A stretch of DNA of 64,000 bases from a bacterium A37T11 (GTDB taxonomy: Bacteria; Bacteroidota; Bacteroidia; Sphingobacteriales; Sphingobacteriaceae). The notes beneath the pieces are model-generated. The model worked only from the letters and a program-made list of their open reading frames with translations, did no database searches and had not been told where the DNA came from. Position 1 is the first letter of the stretch; every line of letters begins with the position of its first letter. This document shows positions 16,445 to 26,133 of the stretch, in pieces. The position numbers were made by a program, and so were the translations under genes. The DNA is taken from positions 1 through 64,000 of the forward strand of contig FOBR01000015.1 of NCBI GenBank assembly GCA_900109895.1. Direction: 5' to 3'.

Positions 16445-17671
16445 TTAAGCTAGAAGCATTGATGCTGCCTTTTTAATTCCCTCGACCAGCGTATCAATAT
16501 CATCCACGGTTGTGTACAAGGCTAAAGAAGCCCTAACAGTTCCCGGAATACACAAACGATCCATTAAAGGTTCCGTACAGTGATGACCTGTGCGAACGGC
16601 TATACCCAATTTATCCAAAATAACGCCCACATCGTACGGATGAACATTCCCTATCAAAAAAGAAATAACACTCGATTTTTCGGTTGCGGTACCCACTAAT
16701 CGTAATTCAGGGATATCTAACAAAGCATTTGTGGCATATTCCAATAACTCATGCTCGTAGGTATATATATTGGCAAGGCCAATATCATTCAAATAATCCA
16801 CAGCCGCAGAAAGGCAAATAACCCCCTCAATATTCGGCGTACCCGCCTCAAATTTAAAAGGCAATTCGTTATAAGTCGTTTTTTCAAACGTCACCCGTTT
16901 AATCATTTCACCGCCACCCTGGTAGGGCGGCATTTTATTTAGCCATTTTTCTTTGCCATATAGAACACCTATTCCAGTAGGACCGTACATTTTATGTCCT
17001 GAAAACGCCAAAAAATCAACATCTAATTCTTGTACATCAATCGGCACATGCTGCACAGCCTGGGCAGCGTCAAGCAATACCGGAATATCATAGCCATGTG
17101 CCAGCTTAATGATCTCCCTTACTGGATTTATAGTGCCCAATGAATTGGAAATGTAAGCCACAGCCACCAATTTGACCCGATCGTTCAACAATAAACGGAA
17201 CGCGTCCATATCCAGTTCGCCGGCATCAGTAATAGGTATAATTTTTAACGTGGCACCTATATCTTCGCACAACATTTGCCAAGGAACCATATTGGAATGA
17301 TGCTCCAGAGCAGAAATAATGATCTCATCACCGGCATTAACAAATGCCTTACCATAACAGGCAGCAACTAAATTAATACTCTCGGTAGTACCCCGGGTAA
17401 AAATAATTTCGTGATCATGCAAACTGTTCAGGAAAACCTGAAGTTTTTTTCTGCTTGCTTCAAAAGCATCCGTAGCCCTTTGACTTAAATAATGCACACC
17501 CCTATGCACATTACTGTTTAAGGTAGAATAATATTGGCTTATAGCATCAATAACAGACTGAGGCTTTTGTGTAGTAGCCCCGTTGTCCAAATAGATAAGG
17601 GGCTTATCGTATATCGTAGCAGCAAGTATCGGGAAATCATTCCGGATACGTTGAATATCATAATGTGCCAA
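16445..17671 (-). CDS. sufS: SufS cysteine desulfurase
   Basis: A 408-residue group II cysteine desulfurase that uses pyridoxal phosphate to remove sulfur from cysteine as an enzyme persulfide for Fe-S cluster assembly. PLP-binding Lys is K227 in FSGHKMYGPTGIG, His124 in ALEHHSNMVPW is the usual stacking/general-base position, and the catalytic Cys is C365 in RTGHHCTEPLM. The active-site loop is short, as in SufS rather than IscS. It lies 6 bases downstream of sufD. Confidence 0.96.
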   Translation of the reverse strand: MAHYDIQRIRNDFPILAATIYDKPLIYLDNGATTQKPQSVIDAISQYYSTLNSNVHRGVHYLSQRATDAFEASRKKLQVFLNSLHDHEIIFTRGTTESINLVAACYGKAFVNAGDEIIISALEHHSNMVPWQMLCEDIGATLKIIPITDAGELDMDAFRLLLNDRVKLVAVAYISNSLGTINPVREIIKLAHGYDIPVLLDAAQAVQHVPIDVQELDVDFLAFSGHKMYGPTGIGVLYGKEKWLNKMPPYQGGGEMIKRVTFEKTTYNELPFKFEAGTPNIEGVICLSAAVDYLNDIGLANIYTYEHELLEYATNALLDIPELRLVGTATEKSSVISFLIGNVHPYDVGVILDKLGIAVRTGHHCTEPLMDRLCIPGTVRASLALYTTVDDIDTLVEGIKKAASMLLA

Positions 17672-17677
17672 TGGATC

Positions 17678-18979
17678 TTAAAGTCCCTCCTCAACCAATC
17701 TTTCTACATAATTTTTAACAGCCTCATTGCTAAAACGGCTAGTTACATCAAACGCAAAGGCATGAACTAAAAGAATGCGAGCCTGCTCCTCACCTATTCC
17801 TCTTGCCCGCAAATAAAATAAAGATTGCTCATTAAACTGCCCGATAGTACAACCATGGCTGCACTTCACATCATCCGCAAAGATCTCCAATTGAGGCTTG
17901 CTATACACCGTTGATTTATCACCAATCAGCATATTATTATTTTGTTGAAACGCATTCGTCTTCTGGGCATCCTCCCTTACAAATATTTTTCCATTAAATA
18001 CAGCAGTAGAAGCATCCTGCACTATATTCTTATACCATTCATAACTTTCGCAATGTGGTTTCAAATGATCCACAATCGTATGATTGTCTACCAACTGATC
18101 ATCTGCCGTTAAGGTAATGCCATACAAATGCCCTTCAACATCAGCCTCAGCCAAACGTACATTAATATTATTACGTACAAAAGATGCACCTGGAAAAGTA
18201 CAATTGTAATTATTATATAAACTATATTTAGACTGATGAATTTCAGTATGCGTCAAATAACTGCTTTGGCTGCTGGCCGTTTGTAAAATATAATGCTGCA
18301 TACGTGCACTTTCTTCGAGCACCACCTCACTTACCAAGTTGTTCAGACTCTTACCAGCACCTTGTTCGGTGATAAATGTTTCCACAATATCAGCCGAAGA
18401 ATTTGGCCCCATCACGATGAGATTGCGCGTTTGCGAAAATAGCGATTCAGAACCAGCCACTACATGAATAATATGAATAGCCTTAGCAGCCACCGAGCCT
18501 TTATCAAACGAGATAAATAAACCATTCTGGAACAGTGCAGTGTTCAAGGCAACAAAAGGGTTATCAGTCTTATCAGCATAAGCCGCAAAATGTTTAGCAA
18601 ATAACAATTCGTCCAGAGCCTCAGCCATTGGCATAACCGTAATACCTGAATCTTCAATCGAATCGGACAGATCCGGACGAAAAGCCCCATTAACCATCAC
18701 CAAATGATAAGAAGCTAAACCGGGGATGTGCGCACGTTCATGCGCAACCGGTCTGCCAGGTAAGCTATCTTCCAGCGAATAGGATTGGTTAACAAGTCCC
18801 TGCAGGTTAATATATTTCCAATCTTCCAATTTCATAGTCGGAAAACCCAACTGCTTAAACTTTCTGAAAGACTGCGACCGAATATCCGTAAACGTTTTTG
18901 GCTCCTGTCCGGGCTGCAAACAATCCGGGGCCGCCATTACTAATTGATTATATAATGAAGTTGTCAATTGTGTGATCAT
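17678..18979 (-). CDS. sufD: Fe-S cluster assembly protein SufD
   Basis: A 433-residue SufD, partner of SufB in the SufBC2D scaffold where Fe-S clusters are built. The beta-helix core and the conserved C-terminal segment KCSHGCTIGQFNEQSLFYLRAR (quoted in part: HGCTIGQ, LFYLRARG) are present. The start is placed at Met (18979), 4 bases after the sufC stop. A longer frame reaching 19009 would overlap sufC and lacks family similarity. Confidence 0.93.
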   Translation of the reverse strand: MITQLTTSLYNQLVMAAPDCLQPGQEPKTFTDIRSQSFRKFKQLGFPTMKLEDWKYINLQGLVNQSYSLEDSLPGRPVAHERAHIPGLASYHLVMVNGAFRPDLSDSIEDSGITVMPMAEALDELLFAKHFAAYADKTDNPFVALNTALFQNGLFISFDKGSVAAKAIHIIHVVAGSESLFSQTRNLIVMGPNSSADIVETFITEQGAGKSLNNLVSEVVLEESARMQHYILQTASSQSSYLTHTEIHQSKYSLYNNYNCTFPGASFVRNNINVRLAEADVEGHLYGITLTADDQLVDNHTIVDHLKPHCESYEWYKNIVQDASTAVFNGKIFVREDAQKTNAFQQNNNMLIGDKSTVYSKPQLEIFADDVKCSHGCTIGQFNEQSLFYLRARGIGEEQARILLVHAFAFDVTSRFSNEAVKNYVERLVEEGL

Positions 18980-18983
18980 GATA

Positions 18984-19754
18984 TTAAATGGCTTTTTCTG
19001 CCTCGGCATCCACTGTTTCTTTCAGCCAATCGTAGCCTTTTTCTTCCAATTCAAGAGCCAGTTCCTTAGTGCCAGAGCGCACTATCCGGCCCTTATAAAG
19101 TACATGTACAAAATCGGGCACAATGTATTCCAATAAGCGTTGATAATGGGTAATTAAAATAAAAGCATTTTCTTTACTCCGCAATTGATTTACCCCATTG
19201 GCTACTATGCGCAGGGCATCAATATCCAAACCAGAATCCGTTTCATCCAAAATAGACAATTTGGGTTGTAACATCGCCAGTTGGAAGATCTCGTTCCGTT
19301 TCTTTTCCCCTCCTGAAAACCCTTCATTCAATGATCGGTTGGCCAGCTTGGCATCAAATTCAACCAGCCCCTGTTTTTCCTTAACCATATTTAGAAAATC
19401 TTTGGCCTCCATTGGAGAAAAACCTTTGTAAGCCCTAATTTCATTCACTGCTGTCTTAAGAAAATTAATATTGGAAACACCAGGAATTTCAACCGGATAC
19501 TGAAACGCCAAAAAAAGACCTTCCCGAGCTCGGTCCTCCGGAGAAAGAGATAACAAATCCTTACCGTCAAATGTAACACTTCCGCCTGTAACGTTGTATG
19601 ATTCGCGTCCGGCTAGTACATTTCCGAGCGTACTTTTACCAGAGCCATTTGGTCCCATTATCGCGTGTACTTCGCCCGCGCCAACTTCCAGATTTAAGCC
19701 CCTTAAAATTTGTTTATCTTCTATTGAAGCCTGTAAATTGCGTATACTTAACAT
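18984..19754 (-). CDS. sufC: Fe-S assembly ATPase SufC
   Basis: A 256-residue ABC-type ATPase that drives the SufBCD scaffold. Walker A is GPNGSGKST, the signature loop is LNEGFSGGEKKRNEI, Walker B is LSILDETDSGLD, and the H-loop His is in LITHYQRLL. The start at MLSIRNLQ (19754) matches the family; ten extra upstream codons are possible but unlikely. It lies between sufB and sufD, with 73 bases separating it from sufB, the widest gap inside the operon. Confidence 0.96.
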   Translation of the reverse strand: MLSIRNLQASIEDKQILRGLNLEVGAGEVHAIMGPNGSGKSTLGNVLAGRESYNVTGGSVTFDGKDLLSLSPEDRAREGLFLAFQYPVEIPGVSNINFLKTAVNEIRAYKGFSPMEAKDFLNMVKEKQGLVEFDAKLANRSLNEGFSGGEKKRNEIFQLAMLQPKLSILDETDSGLDIDALRIVANGVNQLRSKENAFILITHYQRLLEYIVPDFVHVLYKGRIVRSGTKELALELEEKGYDWLKETVDAEAEKAI

Positions 19755-19827
19755 TATTTTTCTTAAAAATCGCGATTGCCGCAAACTGTATTCTAATTTT
19801 AATTAAATTTTATAAATCTCAGTGCTA

Positions 19828-21282
19828 CTATCCAACACTACCTTCCAGAGAAATTGCCAACAACTTCTGTGCTTCAACCGCAAATTCCATTGGCAGCTGG
19901 TTAAGAACCTCTTTCGCATAGCCATTAATAATTAGACCCACTGCCTTTTCAGAATTAATACCACGCTGGTTCAAATAAAAAATCTGGTCCTCCCCAATTT
20001 TTGAAGTGGTTGCTTCATGTTCCAGCAGGGCCGAATTATTTCTTGTTTCGATATAAGGAAAGGTATGCGCACCGCAGCGATCGCCGATAAGCAGCGAATC
20101 ACATTGCGTAAAATTACGCGCATGGTCAGCCCCGGGCGAAATCTTTACCTGGCCCCTATAGCTATTATGGCTAAAACCAGCTGAAATACCCTTTGAAATA
20201 ATGCGGCTACGTGTGTTTTTACCCAAATGAATCATTTTTGTACCCGTATCAGCCATTTGGTAGTTGCGGGTTAAGGCTACCGAGTAAAATTCGCCAACAG
20301 AATGATCACCTTTTAAAATCACGCTTGGATATTTCCAGGTTATGGCAGAGCCTGTTTCCACCTGGGTCCATGATATCTTACTATTATTACCCTTACAAAT
20401 TCCACGTTTCGTGACAAAATTAAAAATACCCCCAACCCCATTTTTGTCACCCGGATACCAGTTTTGTACCGTTGAATATTTAATCTCTGCATTTTCAAGA
20501 GCCACCAGTTCAACAACCGCAGCATGCAACTGATTTTCGTCGCGCATAGGCGCAGTGCATCCTTCCAGATAACTTACATAGGCCCCATCATCGGCAATAA
20601 TTAATGTGCGTTCAAACTGTCCGGTATTTTCAGCATTAATCCTGAAATAGGTAGAAAGCTCCATCGGGCAATTTACCCCTTTGGGAATATATACAAAGGA
20701 ACCATCTGAAAAAACAGCGGCATTTAACGCCGCGTATACGTTGTCTGTTTGGGGCACTACAGAACCCAAATATTTTTTCACCAGGTCAGGATGTTCCTGT
20801 ACAGCCTCACCAAACGAACAGAAAATTACCCCTACCTCTTTAAGCTTCTCACGAAAAGTGGTTTTAACAGAAACACTGTCAAATACAGCATCCACTGCCA
20901 CCACGCCTGCCAGAATCTTTTGTTCATCCAATGGTATTCCTAACTTAGCAAAAGTGCTCAACAGTTCAGGGTCAACTTCGTCCAGATTGTTCACCTGAGG
21001 TTTTTTTCTCGGTGCCGCATAATAGGAAATATCTTGAAAATCAATATTCGGATGCCTGAAATTTTGCCAGGTAGGCAATTCCATTTGATGAAAATACCTC
21101 AACGCTTTCAAGCGCCATTCAAGTAACCATTCAGGCTCATTCTTTTTAGCCGAAATAAAACGTACCATATCCTCAGACAAGCCTTTTTTAGCTATATCCA
21201 TTTCAATATCGGTCGTAAACCCGTACTTATATTCTTGTTCAGCGAGCTCCTGTAGTAATATTTCGTCGTTTGTATTGTTCAT
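19828..21282 (-). CDS. sufB: Fe-S cluster assembly protein SufB
   Basis: A 484-residue SufB, core subunit of the SufBC2D scaffold for [4Fe-4S] clusters. Recognisable segments include [45 protein letters not shown] with the conserved Cys, and [22 protein letters not shown]. The start at 21282 (MNNTNDE) is preferred over a 13-codon longer frame. It is the first gene of sufBCDSE. A TATCTTTG box at 21361-21354 implies a leader of roughly 70 bases, longer than most in this window. Confidence 0.96.
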   Translation of the reverse strand: MNNTNDEILLQELAEQEYKYGFTTDIEMDIAKKGLSEDMVRFISAKKNEPEWLLEWRLKALRYFHQMELPTWQNFRHPNIDFQDISYYAAPRKKPQVNNLDEVDPELLSTFAKLGIPLDEQKILAGVVAVDAVFDSVSVKTTFREKLKEVGVIFCSFGEAVQEHPDLVKKYLGSVVPQTDNVYAALNAAVFSDGSFVYIPKGVNCPMELSTYFRINAENTGQFERTLIIADDGAYVSYLEGCTAPMRDENQLHAAVVELVALENAEIKYSTVQNWYPGDKNGVGGIFNFVTKRGICKGNNSKISWTQVETGSAITWKYPSVILKGDHSVGEFYSVALTRNYQMADTGTKMIHLGKNTRSRIISKGISAGFSHNSYRGQVKISPGADHARNFTQCDSLLIGDRCGAHTFPYIETRNNSALLEHEATTSKIGEDQIFYLNQRGINSEKAVGLIINGYAKEVLNQLPMEFAVEAQKLLAISLEGSVG

Positions 21283-21353
21283 GATATTTTTCAGATTTCC
21301 GGTAAAAATAACCAGTATCAAACAGATAGACCCATCCCTATCGCTTTATTCCA

Positions 21354-21361
21354 CAAAGATA
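21354..21361 (-). promoter_or_regulatory. -7 box TATCTTTG for the suf operon
   Basis: The plus strand reads CAAAGATA at 21354-21361, which is TATCTTTG on the minus strand. It is 71 bases upstream of the sufB start. I saw no recognisable iron- or cluster-responsive operator in the leader. Confidence 0.45.
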
Positions 21362-21455
21362 CAATTTGAAAGCCAAAAAACAGCAGGATTTACACCATCT
21401 TTTACCCTCATTTGATATTTGGGCCGCCCACCTAATAAACCTGCTTACACATTCA

Positions 21456-22292
21456 TTAAACAATCACCCCTGCCTTTACTAACTCAGCCTCCATCTCTTT
21501 TTGCAACAACTGCGCCTCCACTCTGGCTTTATCTGCAAAATCTGTTTCATTTGAAGCATATATTATGGACCGCGTGGCATTTACTAATAAACCACAATCG
21601 GGGGTCATGCCAAACCTGCACACATCCACCAGGCTGCCACCCTGGGCACCAACACCCGGAACCAATAAAAAGTGATCAGGAGCGTGCTTGCGAATTATAG
21701 CAAATGCCTCACCACGGGTTGCTCCCACCACATACATCGTGTTTTCAATATTACCCCATGCATTTGCCTTTTGAATAACCTGTTCAAAAAGTTGAAATCC
21801 AGTATCGCTAGTAATATTCTGAAAATCGGCCGAACCCGTATTAGAAGTTAAGGCCAGGATAATGACCCATTTGCCCTGAAACTCAAAAAACGGCACTACT
21901 GAATCTTTACCCATATATGGGGCTACCGTCACCGCATCAAAGCCCATTCCCGATGAGGATGGATCAAAAAAAGCCCTCGCATACATTGAAGAAGTGTTTC
22001 CAATATCACCCCGTTTAGCATCGGCTATGTTAAGGCAATCAACAGGCAGCAACTCCCAGGTTTTTATCAGGCATTCCCATCCGCTGGCTCCCCGGCTTTC
22101 GTAAAAAGCTACATTTGGTTTATAGGCTACGCACAAGTCGGCAGTTGCCGCAATAATTAGCTTATTAAATTCAAGCACCGGATCCTTATATTTAAGCAAG
22201 AAGGGCGGAATCTTAGTAATATCAGTATCCAAACCTACACATAAAAAAGATCGCTTTTTTTTAATTTGTCGGATCAGCTCTGCTCTGGTCAT
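21456..22292 (-). CDS. pyrF: Orotidine-5'-phosphate decarboxylase
   Basis: A 278-residue enzyme that decarboxylates OMP to UMP, the last step of de novo pyrimidine synthesis. CVGLDTDI near residue 20, [14 protein letters not shown] (catalytic Lys and Asp) and [10 protein letters not shown] near the phosphate-binding end are present. The length fits the long type 2 PyrF group rather than the 230-residue E. coli type. The start at 22292 is chosen because the -7 box TATGTTTG (22317-22310) overlaps the earlier Met codons. It is monocistronic. Confidence 0.95.
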   Translation of the reverse strand: MTRAELIRQIKKKRSFLCVGLDTDITKIPPFLLKYKDPVLEFNKLIIAATADLCVAYKPNVAFYESRGASGWECLIKTWELLPVDCLNIADAKRGDIGNTSSMYARAFFDPSSSGMGFDAVTVAPYMGKDSVVPFFEFQGKWVIILALTSNTGSADFQNITSDTGFQLFEQVIQKANAWGNIENTMYVVGATRGEAFAIIRKHAPDHFLLVPGVGAQGGSLVDVCRFGMTPDCGLLVNATRSIIYASNETDFADKARVEAQLLQKEMEAELVKAGVIV

Positions 22293-22309
22293 GCCTGTAA
22301 TTTTTTTTG

Positions 22310-22317
22310 CAAACATA
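22310..22317 (-). promoter_or_regulatory. -7 box TATGTTTG for pyrF
   Basis: The plus strand reads CAAACATA at 22310-22317, giving TATGTTTG on the minus strand, 17 bases before the ATG at 22292. This rules out the upstream Met codons as starts. Confidence 0.5.
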
Positions 22318-22612
22318 GCTAAAAATGGACTATTGCCATTCAGATACACACATTAGAATTAAACTATTACTTATAATCAGCAACAAATCAACAAATTCAA
22401 TATATTTTAAAAGAAAGTTTTGATATCTCAATTCTTATACCTATTCTTGCACCATTATTCTCATAAATTTATCCTGAACTATCAAGGAAAGCATAAGAAA
22501 ATTCCGGATATCCATTACAGGGGATGTACATTAGGAACATTTTGTTGTGGGATAAATTTCTGTATAAAATCGGTATAAAACTGTAATCCATTTAAAATTT
22601 TTAGAATATTAC

Positions 22613-24085
22613 ATGAATATTAATGAATTGAACGCGAAGCTTGTTTCCGAGCTACGTGAAATTGCAAAGTTAATCGGGATTCCTGATGCAGAGAAGTTGC
22701 GTAAACACGAACTTATTAGTCAAATAATAGCTACAGACGAAAAAAACAATACTGACGAAGACTCCTCCGGCGAAGAAAAGGCTACCAAAAGAGCCCGCAC
22801 TTTAAAAACGGGACCTGAAAGAACAGGTGGAAGTTATTCTCAGGCAGTTGAAGATACCGCCCTTACGGCAGAGAGAGAAATAAGCCAAACAACACCAGAC
22901 ATTCAAACAGCCCGTGTAGCACCTTCTTTGCCAACCGGCAATGGCAACACCGTTGTTAGCACTCTAGATTTTGATAACGTAATTGTAAATGAAGGCGTAC
23001 TTGAAATAATGCCTGACGGTTATGGATTTTTGCGATCTTCAGATTATAACTATCTAACCTCTCCGGACGACATTTATGTATCCCAGTCACAAATCAAATT
23101 ATTTGGGTTAAAAACAGGCGATACCGTGCGCGGAAGCATCCGTCCTCCAAAAGAAGGCGAAAAATATTTTCCTTTAGTACGGGTAGAATCCATTAATGGG
23201 CAGAACCCGGCAGAAGTTAGAGACCGGGTACCTTTTGATTTTCTGACCCCTCTATTTCCAACAGAACGATTAAATTTGTATACCGGAACAAACAATCTTT
23301 CCACACGCATTATGGACCTTTTTACCCCCATAGGAAAAGGACAACGCGGACTCATTGTTGCCCAGCCCAAAACTGGCAAAACCATGTTATTAAAAGACGT
23401 GGCCAATGCCATAGCCAAAAATCACCCTGAAGTATACCTCATCATCTTACTGATTGATGAACGACCCGAAGAAGTGACCGACATGGCCAGAAGTGTACGG
23501 GCTGAGGTAGTATCATCAACCTTTGATGAACCCGCAGAAAGGCATGTTAAAATTGCTAATATTGTGTTGGAAAAAGCTAAAAGAATGGTTGAATGCGGCC
23601 ATGACGTAGTTATCCTGTTAGACTCCATTACCCGTTTGGCACGCGCATACAACACTGTTGCCCCCGCTTCAGGTAAGATCTTGTCAGGTGGAGTGGATGC
23701 CAATGCCCTGCACAAACCTAAACGATTCTTTGGAGCAGCACGGAATATTGAACACGGTGGTTCGCTAACTATTCTGGCCACAGCACTAATTGATACCGGA
23801 TCAAAAATGGATGAGGTAATCTTTGAAGAATTTAAAGGAACCGGCAACATGGAACTCCAGTTAGATCGCAAGTTGTCTAACAAACGCGTATTCCCAGCTA
23901 TTGACCTTACGGCATCAAGTACCCGTCGGGATGATCTGCTTCATGATAAAGAAACCCTTCAGCGTATTTGGATCCTCCGCAACCATCTGGCAGACATGAA
24001 CTCAAACGAAGCCATGGAATTCTTGTTATCACAAATGCGCGGAACACGGTCAAACGAGGAATTTCTAATCAGCATGAATAAATAA
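22613..24085 (+). CDS. rho: Transcription termination factor Rho
   Basis: A 490-residue hexameric RNA helicase that ends transcription. An N-terminal helical Rho_N domain ([20 protein letters not shown] and following) is separated by a charged, low-complexity insertion (about residues 45-120) from the RNA-binding cold-shock-like domain ([18 protein letters not shown]). The ATPase domain has Walker [12 protein letters not shown], Walker [17 protein letters not shown], and the Q/R loop region [21 protein letters not shown]-like as [19 protein letters not shown]. The insertion explains its length above the 419 residues of E. coli Rho. The 260 bases upstream hold no feature I can name. Confidence 0.97.
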   Translation: MNINELNAKLVSELREIAKLIGIPDAEKLRKHELISQIIATDEKNNTDEDSSGEEKATKRARTLKTGPERTGGSYSQAVEDTALTAEREISQTTPDIQTARVAPSLPTGNGNTVVSTLDFDNVIVNEGVLEIMPDGYGFLRSSDYNYLTSPDDIYVSQSQIKLFGLKTGDTVRGSIRPPKEGEKYFPLVRVESINGQNPAEVRDRVPFDFLTPLFPTERLNLYTGTNNLSTRIMDLFTPIGKGQRGLIVAQPKTGKTMLLKDVANAIAKNHPEVYLIILLIDERPEEVTDMARSVRAEVVSSTFDEPAERHVKIANIVLEKAKRMVECGHDVVILLDSITRLARAYNTVAPASGKILSGGVDANALHKPKRFFGAARNIEHGGSLTILATALIDTGSKMDEVIFEEFKGTGNMELQLDRKLSNKRVFPAIDLTASSTRRDDLLHDKETLQRIWILRNHLADMNSNEAMEFLLSQMRGTRSNEEFLISMNK

Positions 24086-24091
24086 TTTTAT

Positions 24092-24180
24092 GATGAGTTA
24101 TGAGTGATGGATGATTAATTAACTCATCCATCATTTATCATCCATCATTTATCATCCATCATTTATCATCCATCCTTTAT
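24092..24180. repeat. Heptad repeat array with an inversion between rho and pssA
   Basis: Four 7-base units (GATGAGT, TATGAGT, GATGGAT, GATTAAT; 24092-24119) are followed by four 14-base copies of CATCCATCATTTAT (24125-24180, last copy one base different). The second half is roughly the reverse complement of the first, and GATGGATGA (24106-24114) pairs with TCATCCATC (24124-24132). The array could form a long imperfect hairpin. It ends 4 bases before the pssA start. Confidence 0.9.
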
Positions 24181-24184
24181 AATT

Positions 24185-24862
24185 ATGAAACAGTTACCCA
24201 ATGCACTTACTTGCCTAAATTTATTTAGCGGTTGCATTGGTGTTTTTTTTGCTTTTCATGCTAAGATTGAAGGCGCGGCCCTCTGTATATTACTATCTGG
24301 CATTTTTGATTTTTTTGATGGCTTTGCAGCCAGGCTTCTTAAGGTTAAATCAGCCATTGGCAAAGAACTTGACTCTCTAGCCGATGTAATAAGCTTTGGA
24401 TTATTACCTGCTGTCGTCTTATTTCAAATGGGACAGAAATCGCTGCCGGATAATTGGCAATTATTAGCATTTGCAGCCTTTTTGGTTACTGTTTTCTCAG
24501 CACTCCGGCTTGCAAAATTCAATATTGATGACCGTCAAACAACCGACTTTATTGGACTTAACACGCCTACCAATACATTTTTTATCATATCATTGCCTTT
24601 TATAGGCCAGCATTACCCCGGGCTTATTTACCATCCCGTATTTCTTTTTAGTATCGTTATCATAACCTGTTGGCTGCTTGTAAGCAAAATTCGGCTATTT
24701 TCCTTAAAATTCAATGGACTATCCTGGCAACACAACAAATACAAATTCATTTTCCTTATTTTATGCGTGCTGTCCATCAGTTTGCTTAAATTTGCCGCAT
24801 CACCAGTTATACTGGTTTTTTATATCTTATTTTCTTATATACATTTTAGCAAAGAAACATGA
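24185..24862 (+). CDS. pssA: CDP-diacylglycerol--serine O-phosphatidyltransferase
   Basis: A 225-residue integral membrane enzyme that makes phosphatidylserine from CDP-diacylglycerol and serine, the first step towards phosphatidylethanolamine. The CDP-alcohol phosphotransferase motif is intact: DGFAAR, then G 8 residues on and two Asp at the end of GKELDSLADVISFG. About seven hydrophobic helices are visible. It overlaps purS by 4 bases (ATGA), so the two are translationally coupled. The heptad repeat lies directly upstream. Confidence 0.92.
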   Translation: MKQLPNALTCLNLFSGCIGVFFAFHAKIEGAALCILLSGIFDFFDGFAARLLKVKSAIGKELDSLADVISFGLLPAVVLFQMGQKSLPDNWQLLAFAAFLVTVFSALRLAKFNIDDRQTTDFIGLNTPTNTFFIISLPFIGQHYPGLIYHPVFLFSIVIITCWLLVSKIRLFSLKFNGLSWQHNKYKFIFLILCVLSISLLKFAASPVILVFYILFSYIHFSKET

Positions 24863-25116
24863 AGTTTACAGCATCCATTAATGTTATGCCCTTAAAAGAA
24901 ATTCTTGATCCACAAGGAAAAGCGGTCACCAGAAGTATGGAAAACCTGGGACTATCCGAAATACTGGAAGTTCGAATCGGTAAACACATTACACTAACTG
25001 TAGATGCACCTGATGAAGAATCGGCCCGGAAAAAAGTAGACGAAGCGTGCAAAAAATTGTTAGCAAACCTAATTATGGAGAGCTATGAATTTGAACTTGA
25101 GGCTCAATTGTCTTAA
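24859..25116 (+). CDS. purS: Phosphoribosylformylglycinamidine synthase subunit PurS
   Basis: An 85-residue PurS, the small subunit that holds PurQ and the short PurL together in the FGAM synthase complex of purine synthesis. MKFTASINVMPLKEILDPQG, VTRSMENLGLSEILEVRIGK and a final DEACKKLLANLIMESYEFEL follow the family pattern. It overlaps pssA by 4 bases, an unusual pairing of lipid and purine genes. purQ and purL are not in the window. Confidence 0.9.
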   Translation: MKFTASINVMPLKEILDPQGKAVTRSMENLGLSEILEVRIGKHITLTVDAPDEESARKKVDEACKKLLANLIMESYEFELEAQLS

Positions 25117-25128
25117 GCACATAAGACC

Positions 25129-25491
25129 CTAAAACATCTTCAGAGCAGTACCCAATACGGTTATCAACGCATCAAAACGGGGTTGCAACTCATTTAAATG
25201 AGCCTGCAGCCCTTCTAATTCCGTACCAGTACGCGCATTATTTTCCATTCGTTGCATTTCTTCCCGCAAAGCAGCAGCCCCTACATAATGCAGCGTAGGT
25301 TTTATTCGATGTGCCTGGTCGGCTACCCTGTTCCAATCACCTTCAAAAATAAGCTGGCGCAATAAAGCAAGGTCTATAGGCGTCTGCGAAATAAACATTT
25401 CTATGATTTCGCGCATAAAATCAGTGTTACCCCCCGCAAGCTCATCCAAATAGGTTAAATCAGCTTCTCCTAAATTGTTTAAATCTTTCAT
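25129..25491 (-). CDS. Stand-alone histidine phosphotransfer (Hpt) protein
   Basis: A 120-residue all-helical Hpt domain protein that relays phosphate between hybrid kinases and response regulators. The phospho-accepting His is H61 in DQAHRIKPTLHYVGA, the usual AHxLK-type pattern. No other domain is present. It is 4 bases downstream of folK on the same strand, so the two may be co-transcribed. No partner kinase is adjacent; the hybrid kinase at the window end has its own Hpt domain. Confidence 0.88.
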   Translation of the reverse strand: MKDLNNLGEADLTYLDELAGGNTDFMREIIEMFISQTPIDLALLRQLIFEGDWNRVADQAHRIKPTLHYVGAAALREEMQRMENNARTGTELEGLQAHLNELQPRFDALITVLGTALKMF

Positions 25492-25495
25492 AACA

Positions 25496-25990
25496 CTATA
25501 AATAATCCGAATTAAATCTTTGAACCTTTCCTTGGTCTTCTAGCTCATCCAATAATCGTTTCACCGTAAATTGTAAAACAGGATGCATAAAATTACTTGC
25601 TAATTCGTTCAAGGGTTCAAGGGTAAATCTTCGTTTGTGAAGTAGAGGATGCGGCACCGTCAAATTCTCCGTCTCAATGACCTCCTGGTCATAAAACAAA
25701 ATGTCAATATCGATTGTCCGGGCTTCCCATTTTTGCACACGGACCCTTCCCAAATGCCTTTCAATCAGTTGTGTTTCGTACAAAACCTCAAAAGGAGTCA
25801 GTTTGGTATTCACTTTCAGTACCTGATTAAGGTATGGGGATTGGCCAAAAACCCCCCACGCAGCTGTTTCATATACGGACGAGGAGGCTTCTAGCATACC
25901 CACCTTTTGCCTAACAGCATCCCTTGAATGTTGCAGCTGCATCACCCTGTCACCCACATTAGATCCAAGAAGCAGGTATACTATGTGCAT
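25496..25990 (-). CDS. folK: 2-amino-4-hydroxy-6-hydroxymethyldihydropteridine pyrophosphokinase
   Basis: A 164-residue HPPK that transfers pyrophosphate from ATP to the pterin in folate synthesis. The N-terminus MHIVYLLLGSNVGDR is the family start, and the signature WEARTIDIDILFYD and VPHPLLHKRRFTLEPL follow. The frame is open a further 11 codons upstream, but a TAGTTTTG box ends 3 bases before the chosen ATG, so the longer start is excluded and the mRNA is probably leaderless. Hpt follows 4 bases downstream. Confidence 0.94.
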   Translation of the reverse strand: MHIVYLLLGSNVGDRVMQLQHSRDAVRQKVGMLEASSSVYETAAWGVFGQSPYLNQVLKVNTKLTPFEVLYETQLIERHLGRVRVQKWEARTIDIDILFYDQEVIETENLTVPHPLLHKRRFTLEPLNELASNFMHPVLQFTVKRLLDELEDQGKVQRFNSDYL

Positions 25991-25993
25991 GTG

Positions 25994-26024
25994 CAAAACT
26001 ATTAAAAATATCCATGCAAACAAA
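25994..26024 (-). promoter_or_regulatory. Promoter immediately abutting the folK start codon
   Basis: On the minus strand TTTG (26024-26021) and TAGTTTTG (26001-25994) are spaced by 19 bases. Only 3 bases separate the -7 box from the folK ATG, the same spacing as at ung. Confidence 0.6.
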
Positions 26025-26133
26025 TTTTACAGAATATTGACCTGTGTAACAACTTTTCAATTAGGTACTCTAAATGAAAGAAAATTCCAAAAACCACAAT
26101 AAATAAGTATCATTGCACTAATAAGGATAAGTC

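Noticed and set aside
21283-21353. Riboswitch in the roughly 70-base suf leader
   Set aside because: I found no strong hairpins or terminator-like structure there.
22350-22612. Regulatory RNA before rho
   Set aside because: The 263-base AT-rich gap has no clear stem, terminator or promoter consensus that I can defend; only autoregulation is plausible from general knowledge of rho.
24092-24180. Possible CRISPR array
   Set aside because: Units are 7 or 14 bases, contiguous and without spacers, and no cas gene is present.
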